DNA from: Cohnella phaseoli
GTDB lineage: Bacteria > Bacillota > Bacilli > Paenibacillales > Paenibacillaceae
DNA length: 64,000 bases
Direction of reading: 5' to 3'
NCBI RefSeq assembly: GCF_003386235.1
Contig: NZ_QRDZ01000007.1
Coordinates: 186,001 to 250,000, forward strand
Shown: in pieces, positions 47,861-57,154 of the stretch
How the letters are laid out: each line of letters starts with the position of its first letter
Position numbering within the stretch: position 1 is the first letter of the stretch
Notes under the pieces: generated by a model
What the model was told of the DNA's origin: nothing
Databases searched by the model: none
The model's input: the letters and a program-made list of their open reading frames with translations, nothing else
Program-made: the position numbers and the translations under genes

Positions 47861-48490
47861 TTACTTCGTGCCGTACAGCCGGTCACCAGCATCGCCCAGC
47901 CCCGGAACGATGTAACCGTGCTCGTTCAACCTCTCGTCCAAAGCTCCCAAATAAATATCGATATCCGGATGCTTCTCCTGAACCGCCTTTACGCCCTCGG
48001 GAGCCGCAATCAGGCACATCAGCTTCGTAGGACGGCAATTCCGCGCCTTCAGCATGTCGATGGCCGCATTCGCCGAGCCTCCCGTTGCCAGCATCGGATC
48101 GATCACGATCAGCTCCCGCTCCGTCACGTCGGACGGCAGGCTGCAATAGTACTCCACCGGCTGCAGCGTCTCATGATCGCGATACAGGCCAATGTGACCG
48201 ACCTTCGCGGAAGGAATGATTTTGAGCACGCCGTCGACCATTCCGAGCCCTGCGCGCAAAATCGGGATCAGTCCCATCATGCGCCCGGCAATCACTTTCC
48301 CCTCGGTGGCCTGAACAGGCGTCTCAACTCGCACGGTGGATAGCGGAACGTCCCTGGTCAGCTCATAGGCCATCAGCATGGCCACCTCGTCGACCAGTTC
48401 GCGGAATTGCTTCGTATTTGTCATTTTGTCACGAATAAACGTGATTTTGTGCTGGATCAGCGGATGATCGCAAATGACGAGTCGTCCCAT
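47861..48490 (-). CDS. upp: Uracil phosphoribosyltransferase
   Basis: Pyrimidine-salvage enzyme making UMP from uracil and PRPP, 209 residues. PRPP loop [17 protein letters not shown] and the uracil-binding C-terminus [16 protein letters not shown] are intact; N-terminus [21 protein letters not shown] is typical. In B. subtilis upp lies directly after glyA; here a 13-kb block separates them. Confidence 0.97.
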   Translation of the reverse strand: MGRLVICDHPLIQHKITFIRDKMTNTKQFRELVDEVAMLMAYELTRDVPLSTVRVETPVQATEGKVIAGRMMGLIPILRAGLGMVDGVLKIIPSAKVGHIGLYRDHETLQPVEYYCSLPSDVTERELIVIDPMLATGGSANAAIDMLKARNCRPTKLMCLIAAPEGVKAVQEKHPDIDIYLGALDERLNEHGYIVPGLGDAGDRLYGTK

Positions 48491-48569
48491 TGTGTTCTAC
48501 CCTTTCTTCTACGGCGACGGCAAGCGCCTCAGCGCTTCCGGCCGTGCTCCTATGTAGCTTGCACCGTTC

Positions 48570-48578
48570 ATTATATCA
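48570..48578 (-). promoter_or_regulatory. Extended -10 promoter candidate for upp
   Basis: TGATATAAT on the minus strand (TATAAT at 48570-48575 with the TG extension). No good -35. It lies 80 bases from the upp ATG. Confidence 0.4.
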
Positions 48579-48703
48579 TTGTCTCCGAACGGGTGCATAA
48601 CATCCTTCCTCCTCCGCGCGGATTTCGTCGAATAAATTTCTAGTCTCACCTCCCGTTAGGCGAACGCATAGCATAAAGCACAGACATCTTAGGAGGAATG
48701 ACG

Positions 48704-49000
48704 ATGCCATCCCGTTCCGCGCCCGCCGACTCGACGCAGCTGTACAAGGCCGACAGCCAGTGGTGCGACCAAATGCGGAAAACCCGCCAGAAGCTTGCCG
48801 GCATATGCGGCCAGTGCATGAATCGTCGGGTTCGCATAGAGACGATTGACGGACATTCGTACGAAGGCGTTGTCGTAGGAGCGGACAACACTTATTTGCA
48901 CCTCATGACCGGCGATGCCCGTTTCTTCGGCCCCTACGCCTCCAACGCGATTCTTACGCTGGTGCTGTTCGAGCTATTGGTCATCACGCTGCTGATCTGA
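48704..49000 (+). CDS. Small protein with LSm-like beta segment and hydrophobic tail
   Basis: 98 residues from the ATG at 48704 (AGGAGG at 7 bases; an ATG at 48698 is too close). Residues about 40-68 (NRRVRIETIDGHSYEGVVVGADNTYLHLM) look like the first strands of an Sm/LSm or similar small beta barrel. They are preceded by CGQC (35-38) and followed by a C-terminal hydrophobic helix (81-98, NAILTLVLFELLVITLLI) ending at the stop. I do not recognise the family. It may be a membrane-attached or spore-coat-type small protein. It is one of two plus-strand genes and is divergent from upp. Confidence 0.7.
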   Translation: MPSRSAPADSTQLYKADSQWCDQMRKTRQKLAGICGQCMNRRVRIETIDGHSYEGVVVGADNTYLHLMTGDARFFGPYASNAILTLVLFELLVITLLI

Positions 49001-49028
49001 TGACCGGTCCCGCGAGGCCCGCGTGCGA

Positions 49029-49063
49029 AAGAACCTCTCTTGCCCGATGCGGGAGAGGTTCTT
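49029..49063. terminator. Bidirectional terminator-like hairpin
   Basis: AAGAACCTCTC / GAGAGGTTCTT, 11 perfect pairs, 13-base loop, between the convergent plus-strand gene and the GDPD-like gene. T tracts are short on both sides. Confidence 0.65.
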
Positions 49064-49085
49064 CTCACGTTACTTTTGAGTCGCT

Positions 49086-50780
49086 CTACAAGTCTGTTCT
49101 CCGATCCGGGTTTAGCAAGGAATAAACCTCCTCCCCGGTTCGACAATCGAATAATCGTCCGGAAAGCCCCGCCAATTCGTCGAGACTCCTCCAATCCAAC
49201 GCCTGACAAACTTTCTCGTCAGGGAAATCAAAATAACGAACCAGGAATTCGCTTAACATTTCCCGTCTCGTATGCAGCTCCACCTCATAGGCGACAAAAG
49301 CCCGGTCCACTTCGGCGGCCGTTAATACATCCGTATAAAATCCGTCTACCTGCTCGCGGACATATCTTCGAACGGAGTCGAGATCGTTGATCGTATGAAG
49401 GAATACCGATGCCCCGACATCCTTTAGCCGCTGCCCCAGCCCCACGCTATAGCGGTCGGAACTCGCGGCGACGAAGCGTATTCCCTTGCTCGCCGCGAAC
49501 CGGACGACTTCATCGTCCGTCGCCTTCGTTTGGTACAAGGTGTAGACGTATCGCGGAAAAGGAAAAACCCTCTCGACCGCATCGTACATTTCTTCCGTAT
49601 ACAGCTGCGGGATCACGCGCAGCAGGACGTCGTAGCCGAATGGAGCGGCCGCCTCGACCAGCTTCGAGAATTGACGCTCCGCAAGCCTGGGGTCGGAGTG
49701 TTTGGTATCCGTGACCAAACAGGCGTCCGGATAGCGGATGAGGAACGAGAACAAATCGGCGGCAGTTACGGGCGTATAACGATTCAAGATTTTCAGACTC
49801 TTGAATTGCTCCAGAGTAAGCGGCTGACCCTCGGCCTGCCCCTCCGGCCGCTTCTGATGAAGATGCCGGTACAAATAAGCCTCCCAATCATGTCTGAGCA
49901 CGGGCTCTCCGTCCAAGGTCAGCAGAATATCGGCTTCGAAGACGCGATGTCCGCGCTGCGTATAGCTAAGCTCAAAGGCCTCCAGGCAGTTGGTATAGTC
50001 TACCCCGTCAAGTCTGCCCCCGGCGTGGCCGATCGTTCGGAAGTCGCCGGACGCGGGGCGCGGCGGATCGGCGCGGTACAAGCTCCCTTGCGCATGCAGG
50101 GTTGCGAACGTGTCGAAGCACGTAGACTCCACCTGCAAGCCGGAAGCCCAGGTCACGATATTGAGTCCTCTCTGATTGGGGCTTCTCTCGATCCCGTTCA
50201 GCCGTATGCTGCTGACGTTCGTCGACAGGGAGCCTCCGCTCGCGACGACGGCCTCGGTTTCTCCCAGCACCCCTTCCCACCGCAATTCTTCGACCGAGCA
50301 TTCTTCGTGCAGCACCTCGTAGGACGTTCCTTCTTTCTTACGGCCGATCCACACGTAGCTGTGGCGAAGCTTCCGTCTGTCAAGCTCGGCCATGCCGAAC
50401 AGACGCAAGCGTTCCGCAACCTCGTCCGCAATTTGCTGGCTTCCTTCGTCTTTAACGGAGACGATCGCGTAAGCGCCCTCGGGAATGCCGCCGAGATAAT
50501 CCAGCAACCCGCATCCCTCCACCGCCTTGATGCCGTACCCTTGATAGTTCAAGTGGGGAATATAGGAGCTGGCATGAAAATAAATCGGCCGGTCGTTCCG
50601 GTCCAGGACGATATCGGCAAAAGAACGAATCCAAACCCCGTGGCGCCGGTACAGCGATGAGCAATAGGCGGCGTAAACCAGACCGGCTTTTCCGCTCCTC
50701 TTCTCCGCCGGCATGCCGGATGGCGGAATGTAGATGCTCTCCCGCTCCAGCGAGACCAGCTCGGCCATCCTAGGAAGCAT
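49086..50780 (-). CDS. ILEI-like domain + GDPD/PI-PLC-like phosphodiesterase
   Basis: 564 residues, no clear signal peptide. Residues about 65-237 carry the shared domain of this operon: AIVSVKDEGSQ, LRHSYVWIGRK, then NGIERSPNQRGLNIVTW and FDTFATLHAQGSLYRA. Residues about 246-475 form a TIM-barrel like glycerophosphodiester phosphodiesterases: His252 (TIGHAGG), Glu282 and Asp284 (FEADILLTLDGEPV), His297 (LRHDW), and TDTKHSD where the third metal acid is usual. The usual PENT motif is YTNC. About 90 C-terminal residues are helical and charged. It overlaps the upstream gene by 11 bases; the ATG at 50780 follows GAGGGGAG. Predicted role: cleaving glycerol-phosphate type diesters of a lipid or polymer. 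The substrate is inference. Confidence 0.8.
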   Translation of the reverse strand: MLPRMAELVSLERESIYIPPSGMPAEKRSGKAGLVYAAYCSSLYRRHGVWIRSFADIVLDRNDRPIYFHASSYIPHLNYQGYGIKAVEGCGLLDYLGGIPEGAYAIVSVKDEGSQQIADEVAERLRLFGMAELDRRKLRHSYVWIGRKKEGTSYEVLHEECSVEELRWEGVLGETEAVVASGGSLSTNVSSIRLNGIERSPNQRGLNIVTWASGLQVESTCFDTFATLHAQGSLYRADPPRPASGDFRTIGHAGGRLDGVDYTNCLEAFELSYTQRGHRVFEADILLTLDGEPVLRHDWEAYLYRHLHQKRPEGQAEGQPLTLEQFKSLKILNRYTPVTAADLFSFLIRYPDACLVTDTKHSDPRLAERQFSKLVEAAAPFGYDVLLRVIPQLYTEEMYDAVERVFPFPRYVYTLYQTKATDDEVVRFAASKGIRFVAASSDRYSVGLGQRLKDVGASVFLHTINDLDSVRRYVREQVDGFYTDVLTAAEVDRAFVAYEVELHTRREMLSEFLVRYFDFPDEKVCQALDWRSLDELAGLSGRLFDCRTGEEVYSLLNPDRRTDL

Positions 50781-51705
50781 TCTTCTCCCCCTCTGCCGGA
50801 ACGGCGCGATAGATGGCGTTATCCTCATACATGGTAATGAACGTATCCACTCTGTAAATCCCTTCCGCCTTGGAATCTATCATATCGAATACGGCGATGT
50901 TCATGCCTCGCAGATTTTGCGAGCACTGCCGGCCGTCGATCCGGATACGGGAGTAATTGCCCGCGTGGTAGCCTGCGCTCTCGACCTCCAAGCACATCGG
51001 AAACTTGAAATCGTTGATGAAGTCCCCTTGATCGTAACGCTTGGCCAACGGCCCGACCGAACACTCTTCGTATAAGTTGATATACGTATTGTGATATTTC
51101 TTCCAAATGATATTGATATAGCTATGGCGCAAATGCTCCCTGGTCAGCGAACGTACGCCTACTTCGCAAAGCTTCTCTTGCCAATCGTGATTCAACGCTT
51201 GGGAGCCGTCGTCCTTAACCGAAATAATGATAATCGAGAAAGGCGCCGCCTCCCTCAGCAGATCGAATAAGCTTCTCCCCTGAACCAGATGAACATGGTA
51301 GTTTTCCGCCCACAGGAGCGGCATCAAGCGGCAGTCGTCGAAATGCGCGGTTATGCGCCTGGAGATCCAATCCGAACGCTCCCGCCCTACAAAGACAATC
51401 CCCTTCTCCTCGCAGCTCTTCGCAAAAACGTCGTACGCTTCCGCTGCCTCTTCCCATCGCGGGTTTTCACAGATGAACTTGCAGGTGCCGTCTTCCTCCC
51501 CCAACAGCTTCTCCCATTTCGAGAACGAGTACGGAGGCGCTGCGGCGACAGCCTCCGGCTCGACCGAATCTTCCTCCGAAGCGAACGCCTTCTTCGGATC
51601 GAGAATGGCCGGCAACCCGGGGCCCGGCTTCCTCATAGCGAGCAGTATTGAAATCCAAGTCAAAAACAATGCCGCTGCCGCAGCCTTCAACCACACCTCG
51701 CTCAT
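50770..51705 (-). CDS. Membrane-anchored ILEI-like-domain protein
   Basis: 311 residues. An N-terminal membrane helix (about 5-25, WLKAAAAALFLTWISILLAM) is followed by a Pro/Glu/Ala linker and the shared domain at about 115-305: IIIISVKDDGSQ, LRHSYINIIWKKY, LYEECSVGPL, then GNYSRIRIDGRQCSQNLRGMNIAVFD and VDTFITMYEDNAIYRA. There is no enzymatic module, unlike its two neighbours. The ATG at 51705 follows GGGAGGTG and overlaps the upstream stop (ATGA), so it is translationally coupled to the LtaS-like gene. The function of the domain is unknown; FAM3/ILEI-like domains in other proteins are linked to glycan or lectin-like roles. Confidence 0.8.
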   Translation of the reverse strand: MSEVWLKAAAAALFLTWISILLAMRKPGPGLPAILDPKKAFASEEDSVEPEAVAAAPPYSFSKWEKLLGEEDGTCKFICENPRWEEAAEAYDVFAKSCEEKGIVFVGRERSDWISRRITAHFDDCRLMPLLWAENYHVHLVQGRSLFDLLREAAPFSIIIISVKDDGSQALNHDWQEKLCEVGVRSLTREHLRHSYINIIWKKYHNTYINLYEECSVGPLAKRYDQGDFINDFKFPMCLEVESAGYHAGNYSRIRIDGRQCSQNLRGMNIAVFDMIDSKAEGIYRVDTFITMYEDNAIYRAVPAEGEKNAS

Positions 51706-54386
51706 GCGCCCACCTCCCGGGAAGATCTTTCCTTGAAGGCCCGATACATCTGCGTATCGATGTGAGTCGACGCGAACGTGTCCGCTCCGAACATTTCCGC
51801 GACGGCTCCCGTCTCCATGTCCACCACCGCGAAATTCAATCCCCTTTGATTGCGGCTGCACGAGCAGCCGTTGACCTTGATCTCGGACAGATTGCCCGCC
51901 GCCGCGCCCCGACTACCGACTTGAAGATCGCAAGGCAGCGCGATTCCGTCGATCAGCGCCCCGTTCGGCCAGTTCTTTTCGATCGGAAGCTCGGTCGCCT
52001 CTTCGTACAAGGAGACGTATCCTTTATTTTTATAAATCAGGTTTGCATAGCTGTGTCGATATTTCGTAACGTCCAACTGGTGAAAGCCGTATTCGGCCAT
52101 CTCCCGAGCAAACCTCTGTCCGAACTGGGCGGAAGCTTCGTCCTTGGCCGCGACCACGATCAGAGAGTGATCCGGAAGGCCTCGCAAATACTCGGGCAGG
52201 GAAACCGGATTCACGGGCTCCACCTGGTAGCCTTTTTCGATCAGTCTATCCGCATAGGAGCGATCCCCGAAATAAATCTGCTGCTCGTTGGCGTCCCAGT
52301 CGATAGTAGAGTAAAAACGAATGTTCTTTCTCCTTGCCCGCCGGTAATAGCTTTCCAATCGTTTCATCTCGTCCGGGTTCGTCTGACCGCCTGAATACTG
52401 ACTATCCATGTCCAGCGTTATCGGAATGACGACCGCCTCATCGTCTGCGATGCTTAATAATCGCTCTATGTTCGGAGTAAAAGCCGCCTGTACGGCCGCT
52501 CCCTCTCCCTCCGCGACCTCCGAAGGACGATCCGGAACGAGCAAGTCGTTGGCGATCAAATGCTCCGACCGGTTAACCTTCTCGCGACTATACTCGAACC
52601 TGCTTTTGTTGATCCCCGACACCGGAAGAACCATCGTTTCTTTCTCACGGTCGAAAATAGCGCTGTACACGTAATCGCCGGATTCGGAAGCGCAGCACAG
52701 CGCGTCGCGGGTCGCAAAGGAGCCCGGATGGAACTGTGTTAAGGGAACGACTCGATCCTCAGGCGCCGAAAACAGGTTTGCCCCCATTCCATAAGCGATT
52801 TTCGGCAGGCCCAGCAGGTGAAGCAGCGTCTGTCCCACGTCCAGCGTGCTGCCGACCCTGTCGGATACGTGCGCGATTCTCCGGCTCGGATCGCCGCAGG
52901 CGACGACGAAAGGCACTTGCGCTACGCTCATCCTGTTGGTTTCCCTCAGCAAGTTCGATTGCGGGATGCCCAATTCTTCGTATAACACCGGAAGATGCTC
53001 CAATCCGATCCCTTCATGATCGCCATAGACGGCGAAAACCGTATTTTCCAGCAATCCGTCCCGTTCCAGCAGCTCATAAAACCGCTGCAGCGCCCGGTCG
53101 GTATAATTGACGCTTTGATAGTATCGGACCAACGGCTCCGGAACGTCATTATCCAGCTGAAGGCCCCACAGACTCTGTTCGAGTTCAAACGGAAAATGGG
53201 AGGTCAAGCTGATCGTAAACGAGAAAAATGGCGGCTTCATCGCTTTGATCTTCTCGACAGATTGCTCGAAAAACGAAAAATCCGACATCCAATAGGAGGC
53301 CCGATCCGTAGACAAATAATCTTCTTCCGAATAGAACGCCTCAAATCCGTAAGTCTTCATCATCGTGCGCCGATTATAGAAATCGCCCTTGTACCCATGG
53401 TAAGCCGTCGCCTGGTAACCGTGGCTTCGCAATATCGCCGGCAGCCCGTGGAATTTCTTGTCGTAGTGCCTGTAATTGACGACCTCTCGTTTCAAGGGAT
53501 ACAAGGATTGCAGCACGGCCAATTCGGCATCGCAGGTGTGTCCTTGAGCGTATTGACTGAAAATGTCCGTGAAAGCCAGATTTTCGCGGGCCAGCCGGTT
53601 AAGGAACGGCGTAATCTCCTGACCTGCAGCTCGGCGATGCAGCAGGAACTGCTGGAACGATTCCAACTGAATCAGAATGAGATTCATCCCCTTAAACCGT
53701 CCGAACCATTCGTCCCCTGAGGGATCGTCATCGGCCCGCTCGTCCCCGTCCCCTCCTCCTTCACTATCTTCATTCCGCAGCATTGCCGACTCCTCGCGCA
53801 TTCGCTCTTGCTCCGCCCGGCTTCTCCGCGCCAACAGCCAGGAGAAATAATAAGAGACGAACATTCCGAACAGATGGCTCTCCATCGCGCCTGTTTTCAG
53901 CCTGCGATATTGCCTTAAGGTGAGAGCGACCAGGACGACAAGCGCCCCGTTCAAAACCCGCCATTCCCATAAGGGGTCGTCCGGATCGCCGACAATAAAG
54001 AGGGCGGCAAGCGTTTCCGCCCACACAAAGATCAACACGATATCGCCCCGCTTCGCCAGTCGGCCGGCCGACTGAATGAGCATTGCGGCGCTCGAAGAAG
54101 CCGTCTTCGCGGAGCGCGAAAACTGCTTGATGTGCGAAAGCGGGATCGGATGCCCGAAGAAGCGCGCATGGACCACATTCCCGTAATAGGCCAGATTGGC
54201 CAAAAAGGTCAAGGCGATCGTCGCCCAAACGTTCCAATCGGCGAGCAACTGGAGAGTCGCGCCGGCGACGGTCGATGCCGCGATTTGTTCCATGGAGAGC
54301 GGCTTCAAGCCGCGCGCCTGATTCAAAGCCATGTTCCAGCTCAAATGCCACACGATAAAAACAAAAACGAGTATTACGGAGGACAT
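51702..54386 (-). CDS. LtaS-like sulfatase-fold membrane enzyme with C-terminal ILEI-like domain
   Basis: 894 residues. About five membrane helices in the first 190 residues, then a linker rich in acidic residues (about 195-226), and an extracytoplasmic LTA-synthase/sulfatase domain (about 230-600). Metal and nucleophile residues align with those known for S. aureus LtaS: Glu242 (LIQLESFQQF), Thr284 (QGHTCDAELA), Asp456-His457 (VYGDHEG). Known LtaS enzymes polymerise glycerol phosphate from phosphatidylglycerol; related members transfer phosphoethanolamine. Residues about 700-885 are the operon's shared domain (VVAAKDEAS, YRHSYANLIYKNKG, CSCSRNQRGLNFAVVD, ADTFAST). This fusion is unusual for LtaS proteins. 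Start ATG 18 bases after the upstream stop. Confidence 0.88.
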   Translation of the reverse strand: MSSVILVFVFIVWHLSWNMALNQARGLKPLSMEQIAASTVAGATLQLLADWNVWATIALTFLANLAYYGNVVHARFFGHPIPLSHIKQFSRSAKTASSSAAMLIQSAGRLAKRGDIVLIFVWAETLAALFIVGDPDDPLWEWRVLNGALVVLVALTLRQYRRLKTGAMESHLFGMFVSYYFSWLLARRSRAEQERMREESAMLRNEDSEGGGDGDERADDDPSGDEWFGRFKGMNLILIQLESFQQFLLHRRAAGQEITPFLNRLARENLAFTDIFSQYAQGHTCDAELAVLQSLYPLKREVVNYRHYDKKFHGLPAILRSHGYQATAYHGYKGDFYNRRTMMKTYGFEAFYSEEDYLSTDRASYWMSDFSFFEQSVEKIKAMKPPFFSFTISLTSHFPFELEQSLWGLQLDNDVPEPLVRYYQSVNYTDRALQRFYELLERDGLLENTVFAVYGDHEGIGLEHLPVLYEELGIPQSNLLRETNRMSVAQVPFVVACGDPSRRIAHVSDRVGSTLDVGQTLLHLLGLPKIAYGMGANLFSAPEDRVVPLTQFHPGSFATRDALCCASESGDYVYSAIFDREKETMVLPVSGINKSRFEYSREKVNRSEHLIANDLLVPDRPSEVAEGEGAAVQAAFTPNIERLLSIADDEAVVIPITLDMDSQYSGGQTNPDEMKRLESYYRRARRKNIRFYSTIDWDANEQQIYFGDRSYADRLIEKGYQVEPVNPVSLPEYLRGLPDHSLIVVAAKDEASAQFGQRFAREMAEYGFHQLDVTKYRHSYANLIYKNKGYVSLYEEATELPIEKNWPNGALIDGIALPCDLQVGSRGAAAGNLSEIKVNGCSCSRNQRGLNFAVVDMETGAVAEMFGADTFASTHIDTQMYRAFKERSSREVGA

Positions 54387-54403
54387 AACCTTATCCCTTC
54401 TTC

Positions 54404-57154
54404 CTAGTCGAACCTTGCCACGGTTGGCCGAAAGCTAAGCTCCGTCTCTTCGGCGATCCACTGCAGCCGGCCAAAGCTGGACTCCGGCGGTTGACCGCCG
54501 TCCCCCCGGATAAACACGGCCATTCCTTTTTTCAGGCAACCTACGACCTCGGGCAGCCAATCTGCCTCTTTCGCTCCGGGCCCCAAGCGGAATTCGATCT
54601 CTCCGGGCTCGCGCTTCTCCGCTTTCGCCCTGCCGTCGTTTTGAAGCTCTTCGCTTCCGAGAGCGTCCCGAATCACCTTTTTCCAGCGTTCCTTCCAACT
54701 TGCTTTATCGAAGGCCTTGGACACTTGAAGCGCATTACTCCCCATTCGCCTGCGCAATTCCGGGTTGTCCAGGCACTCGACGATCGCAGCCTCCAAAGCT
54801 TCGGCGTTCGGACCGACGAGAAGCCCGTTAAACCGGTCGATGACGATGTCCGTCAGACCGCCGATTCTGGTCGCGATCACGGCGTTGCCCGTTGCGCACG
54901 CCTCCAGGCAGGACAGGCTCGTCCCTTCGCTGTATAAGGTTGGAATCAATACGATGTCCGCTTCTTTGTAGACCGCATGCATCTCATCTGGATCTCGATG
55001 ATAGCAGAAGACGCGGCCGGGCCAACGCTTCATCGCTTCGCGAATTTGCCGAACGTCTTCATCGAAGCCCTTGCCGACGAAATGGAATTCGGTCGACGGA
55101 TACCGGGCCAAAATGCGATCCGTCGAGGCCAGCGTTAAATATAAGCCTCTCGCCTCATACAGTCTCCTGGGGTAGACAATGCGAATTTTTCCGTCTCGTT
55201 TCCGCGGAACGGGGAAAAACTCGTTCGGATCGACGTAATTCGGTATCGTCAACATCTGCTGCCCAGTTCGGTAAGAGACGGTTTGAAACCAATTCGCTGT
55301 ATTCGTATCCACGGAAACGATCTTCTGCAGGTGCTCCGCGCTGCGAATAAAACGTTCGTTGCTCAGCCAGAACTGCTCGCCGTTCGCGTAGTCGCTTCCC
55401 CGGTTGTCCCACGCAACGCCGTGGCTGATCCCGATGCTGGGATGGGCGACGCGCGGATAAGCCTGGAAGAACGCCGAGTATATGTGAAGCAGCGACTTGC
55501 CTTCCTCCGCGTACAAATACCGCCGATTAAACGCATTAAGCCGCTCCATCGAGAATTCCCCGATATCCAGCGTCCCATGGCCGAGACTGTAAACGTCGAT
55601 ATTGCGGTACTTGCGGTACCAGGCGTAATTGCCGTACTGATGCAGATCCAGCCTCACGCCGAGCTCTTCGCATACTTCGTGAAGATCGATAAGGTATCTT
55701 TCCGCCCCGCCCGTATAAAAATTTTCCCCATCGTAGTCGAAGAACGTTGCAGTAAATACGCTGACATGCGGGTCATGGAGGCGGTTGGCCAACAGCTTCA
55801 GACAGCCCGGCCGGGATTCGAGCTCGCACTCGATCTCGTCGGCCCTCGTCTTCCACTGATTGGAGCCGGCGATCGAGCGCAAGCGCGCTCGGGCATCCGG
55901 GGTCAAGCTCCGGAAGCAGTCGTCGAACGCCAAACCTTCCCCTGAACGAACGATCGTGATCCCGGGTCCGGCATAAGGCAGCACCTCGGCGATCGGTGTC
56001 GACAGAATCGGCTTGCCGATGGCGCAATATTCGAAAAACTTCACCGGCGAAACCGCGTTCGTCAAATCGTTCACGACAAATGGGATCATGAGCGCGTCGA
56101 AATGCTCGGCATATTCCTTTAGGCTCTCATACGGCTTCGGTCCAAGAAAATGCACGTTGTCCGGGAACGGGTCCTGCGAAATTCCGCAATGTCCGATCAG
56201 GACGATTTCGACCTGCGGCAAGCGGGCCAGCTCGATGACCAGCTTCGTATCGAACCATTCCTCGATCGCTCCGTAATAGCCGACGATCTTTTTGTTTTTC
56301 GCGACAATCGCATTAAGCTCTTCCGGCGTTTCGCGTTTCCCTGCCGATTCTGTCCGGAAGTCCTCCGGTCGCACAGCATTCGGCAAGTAGACGGCATCGG
56401 GCCGGTCCCCCACGTATTCGGCCAATCGACGCGCAGAATACGTAACCAGATCGGCTTCGTGCAGCACCTCGTAATGCTTGGCCAGCATATTGCGATCGTA
56501 GAGACCGAAGAAATCGACCCGATCGAGAACGTCGTACCATACCGTTTTGTGGGGAAGATGATCGGCCCACGCATTTTGCATCAGATACGTATTCAGCACG
56601 AGAACATGGCAGGTCTGCAAGGCCTGAAGCAGATGCTCCTGCCCGGATACGACGTACAGCCCCCGCTCCCGTTCCTTCAGGCGGAATTGGCCGCCGGGCT
56701 CGCAGAAAAAGCAAAGATAGCCCCTTCTGGCGAATTCGATCAACAATTGCTGCGGACGTTGAAGCGGCTCCCAGTGCACGGCGATCGGATAAACGACGAT
56801 CCCGCGATAATCCCCGCCTTGCACAACCTGCATGATCCGTCTTGCTTCGTCGGTCAACGGCGACTCGACGAACTGGCCGTAATAGATGGATTGGTCGCGA
56901 TAACGCGGAGCGAAGAGCAGATCCGCTTTCGCCAGCTCGCCTTCAAGGCGAACGATTTCCTCGCGAAGCTGCCGGACGGCCGCCTCTCCGGCCTCCTCCT
57001 CCCTCTCCAGCTCCGCGATCGTCCGCTTACGGCTCTCCAACGAGTCGAACTGATCCTCAATCAGCGCCTGAAAACGTTCCAATGCTCTGCGAAGAGCTTC
57101 CGCCTCCCGCTGTACCGCCGTCGGCGCCGCGAAGGCCTCGGGATTATCCCGCAT
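54404..57154 (-). CDS. Double GT-B glycosyltransferase with N-terminal coiled coil
   Basis: 916 residues. Residues about 12-80 form a charged coiled coil. A first GT-B unit (about 105-450: GIVVYPIAVHWEPLQRPQQLLIEFARRGY, TVWYDVLDRVDFFG, AIEEWFDTKLVIELA, SPVKFFEYCAIGKPILSTPI) is followed by a second GT4 unit (about 465-840: FYTGGAERYLIDLHEV, RIVYPRRLYEARGLYL, EGTSLSCLEACATGNAVIATRIGGLTDIV with the Glu-x7-Glu pattern). The last 70 residues form a small extra part. It has no membrane helix, so it acts in the cytoplasm, probably building a glycan on a nucleotide- or lipid-linked acceptor. The ATG follows GGAGGTG. It overlaps the preceding truncated gene by 11 bases. Confidence 0.88.
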   Translation of the reverse strand: MRDNPEAFAAPTAVQREAEALRRALERFQALIEDQFDSLESRKRTIAELEREEEAGEAAVRQLREEIVRLEGELAKADLLFAPRYRDQSIYYGQFVESPLTDEARRIMQVVQGGDYRGIVVYPIAVHWEPLQRPQQLLIEFARRGYLCFFCEPGGQFRLKERERGLYVVSGQEHLLQALQTCHVLVLNTYLMQNAWADHLPHKTVWYDVLDRVDFFGLYDRNMLAKHYEVLHEADLVTYSARRLAEYVGDRPDAVYLPNAVRPEDFRTESAGKRETPEELNAIVAKNKKIVGYYGAIEEWFDTKLVIELARLPQVEIVLIGHCGISQDPFPDNVHFLGPKPYESLKEYAEHFDALMIPFVVNDLTNAVSPVKFFEYCAIGKPILSTPIAEVLPYAGPGITIVRSGEGLAFDDCFRSLTPDARARLRSIAGSNQWKTRADEIECELESRPGCLKLLANRLHDPHVSVFTATFFDYDGENFYTGGAERYLIDLHEVCEELGVRLDLHQYGNYAWYRKYRNIDVYSLGHGTLDIGEFSMERLNAFNRRYLYAEEGKSLLHIYSAFFQAYPRVAHPSIGISHGVAWDNRGSDYANGEQFWLSNERFIRSAEHLQKIVSVDTNTANWFQTVSYRTGQQMLTIPNYVDPNEFFPVPRKRDGKIRIVYPRRLYEARGLYLTLASTDRILARYPSTEFHFVGKGFDEDVRQIREAMKRWPGRVFCYHRDPDEMHAVYKEADIVLIPTLYSEGTSLSCLEACATGNAVIATRIGGLTDIVIDRFNGLLVGPNAEALEAAIVECLDNPELRRRMGSNALQVSKAFDKASWKERWKKVIRDALGSEELQNDGRAKAEKREPGEIEFRLGPGAKEADWLPEVVGCLKKGMAVFIRGDGGQPPESSFGRLQWIAEETELSFRPTVARFD

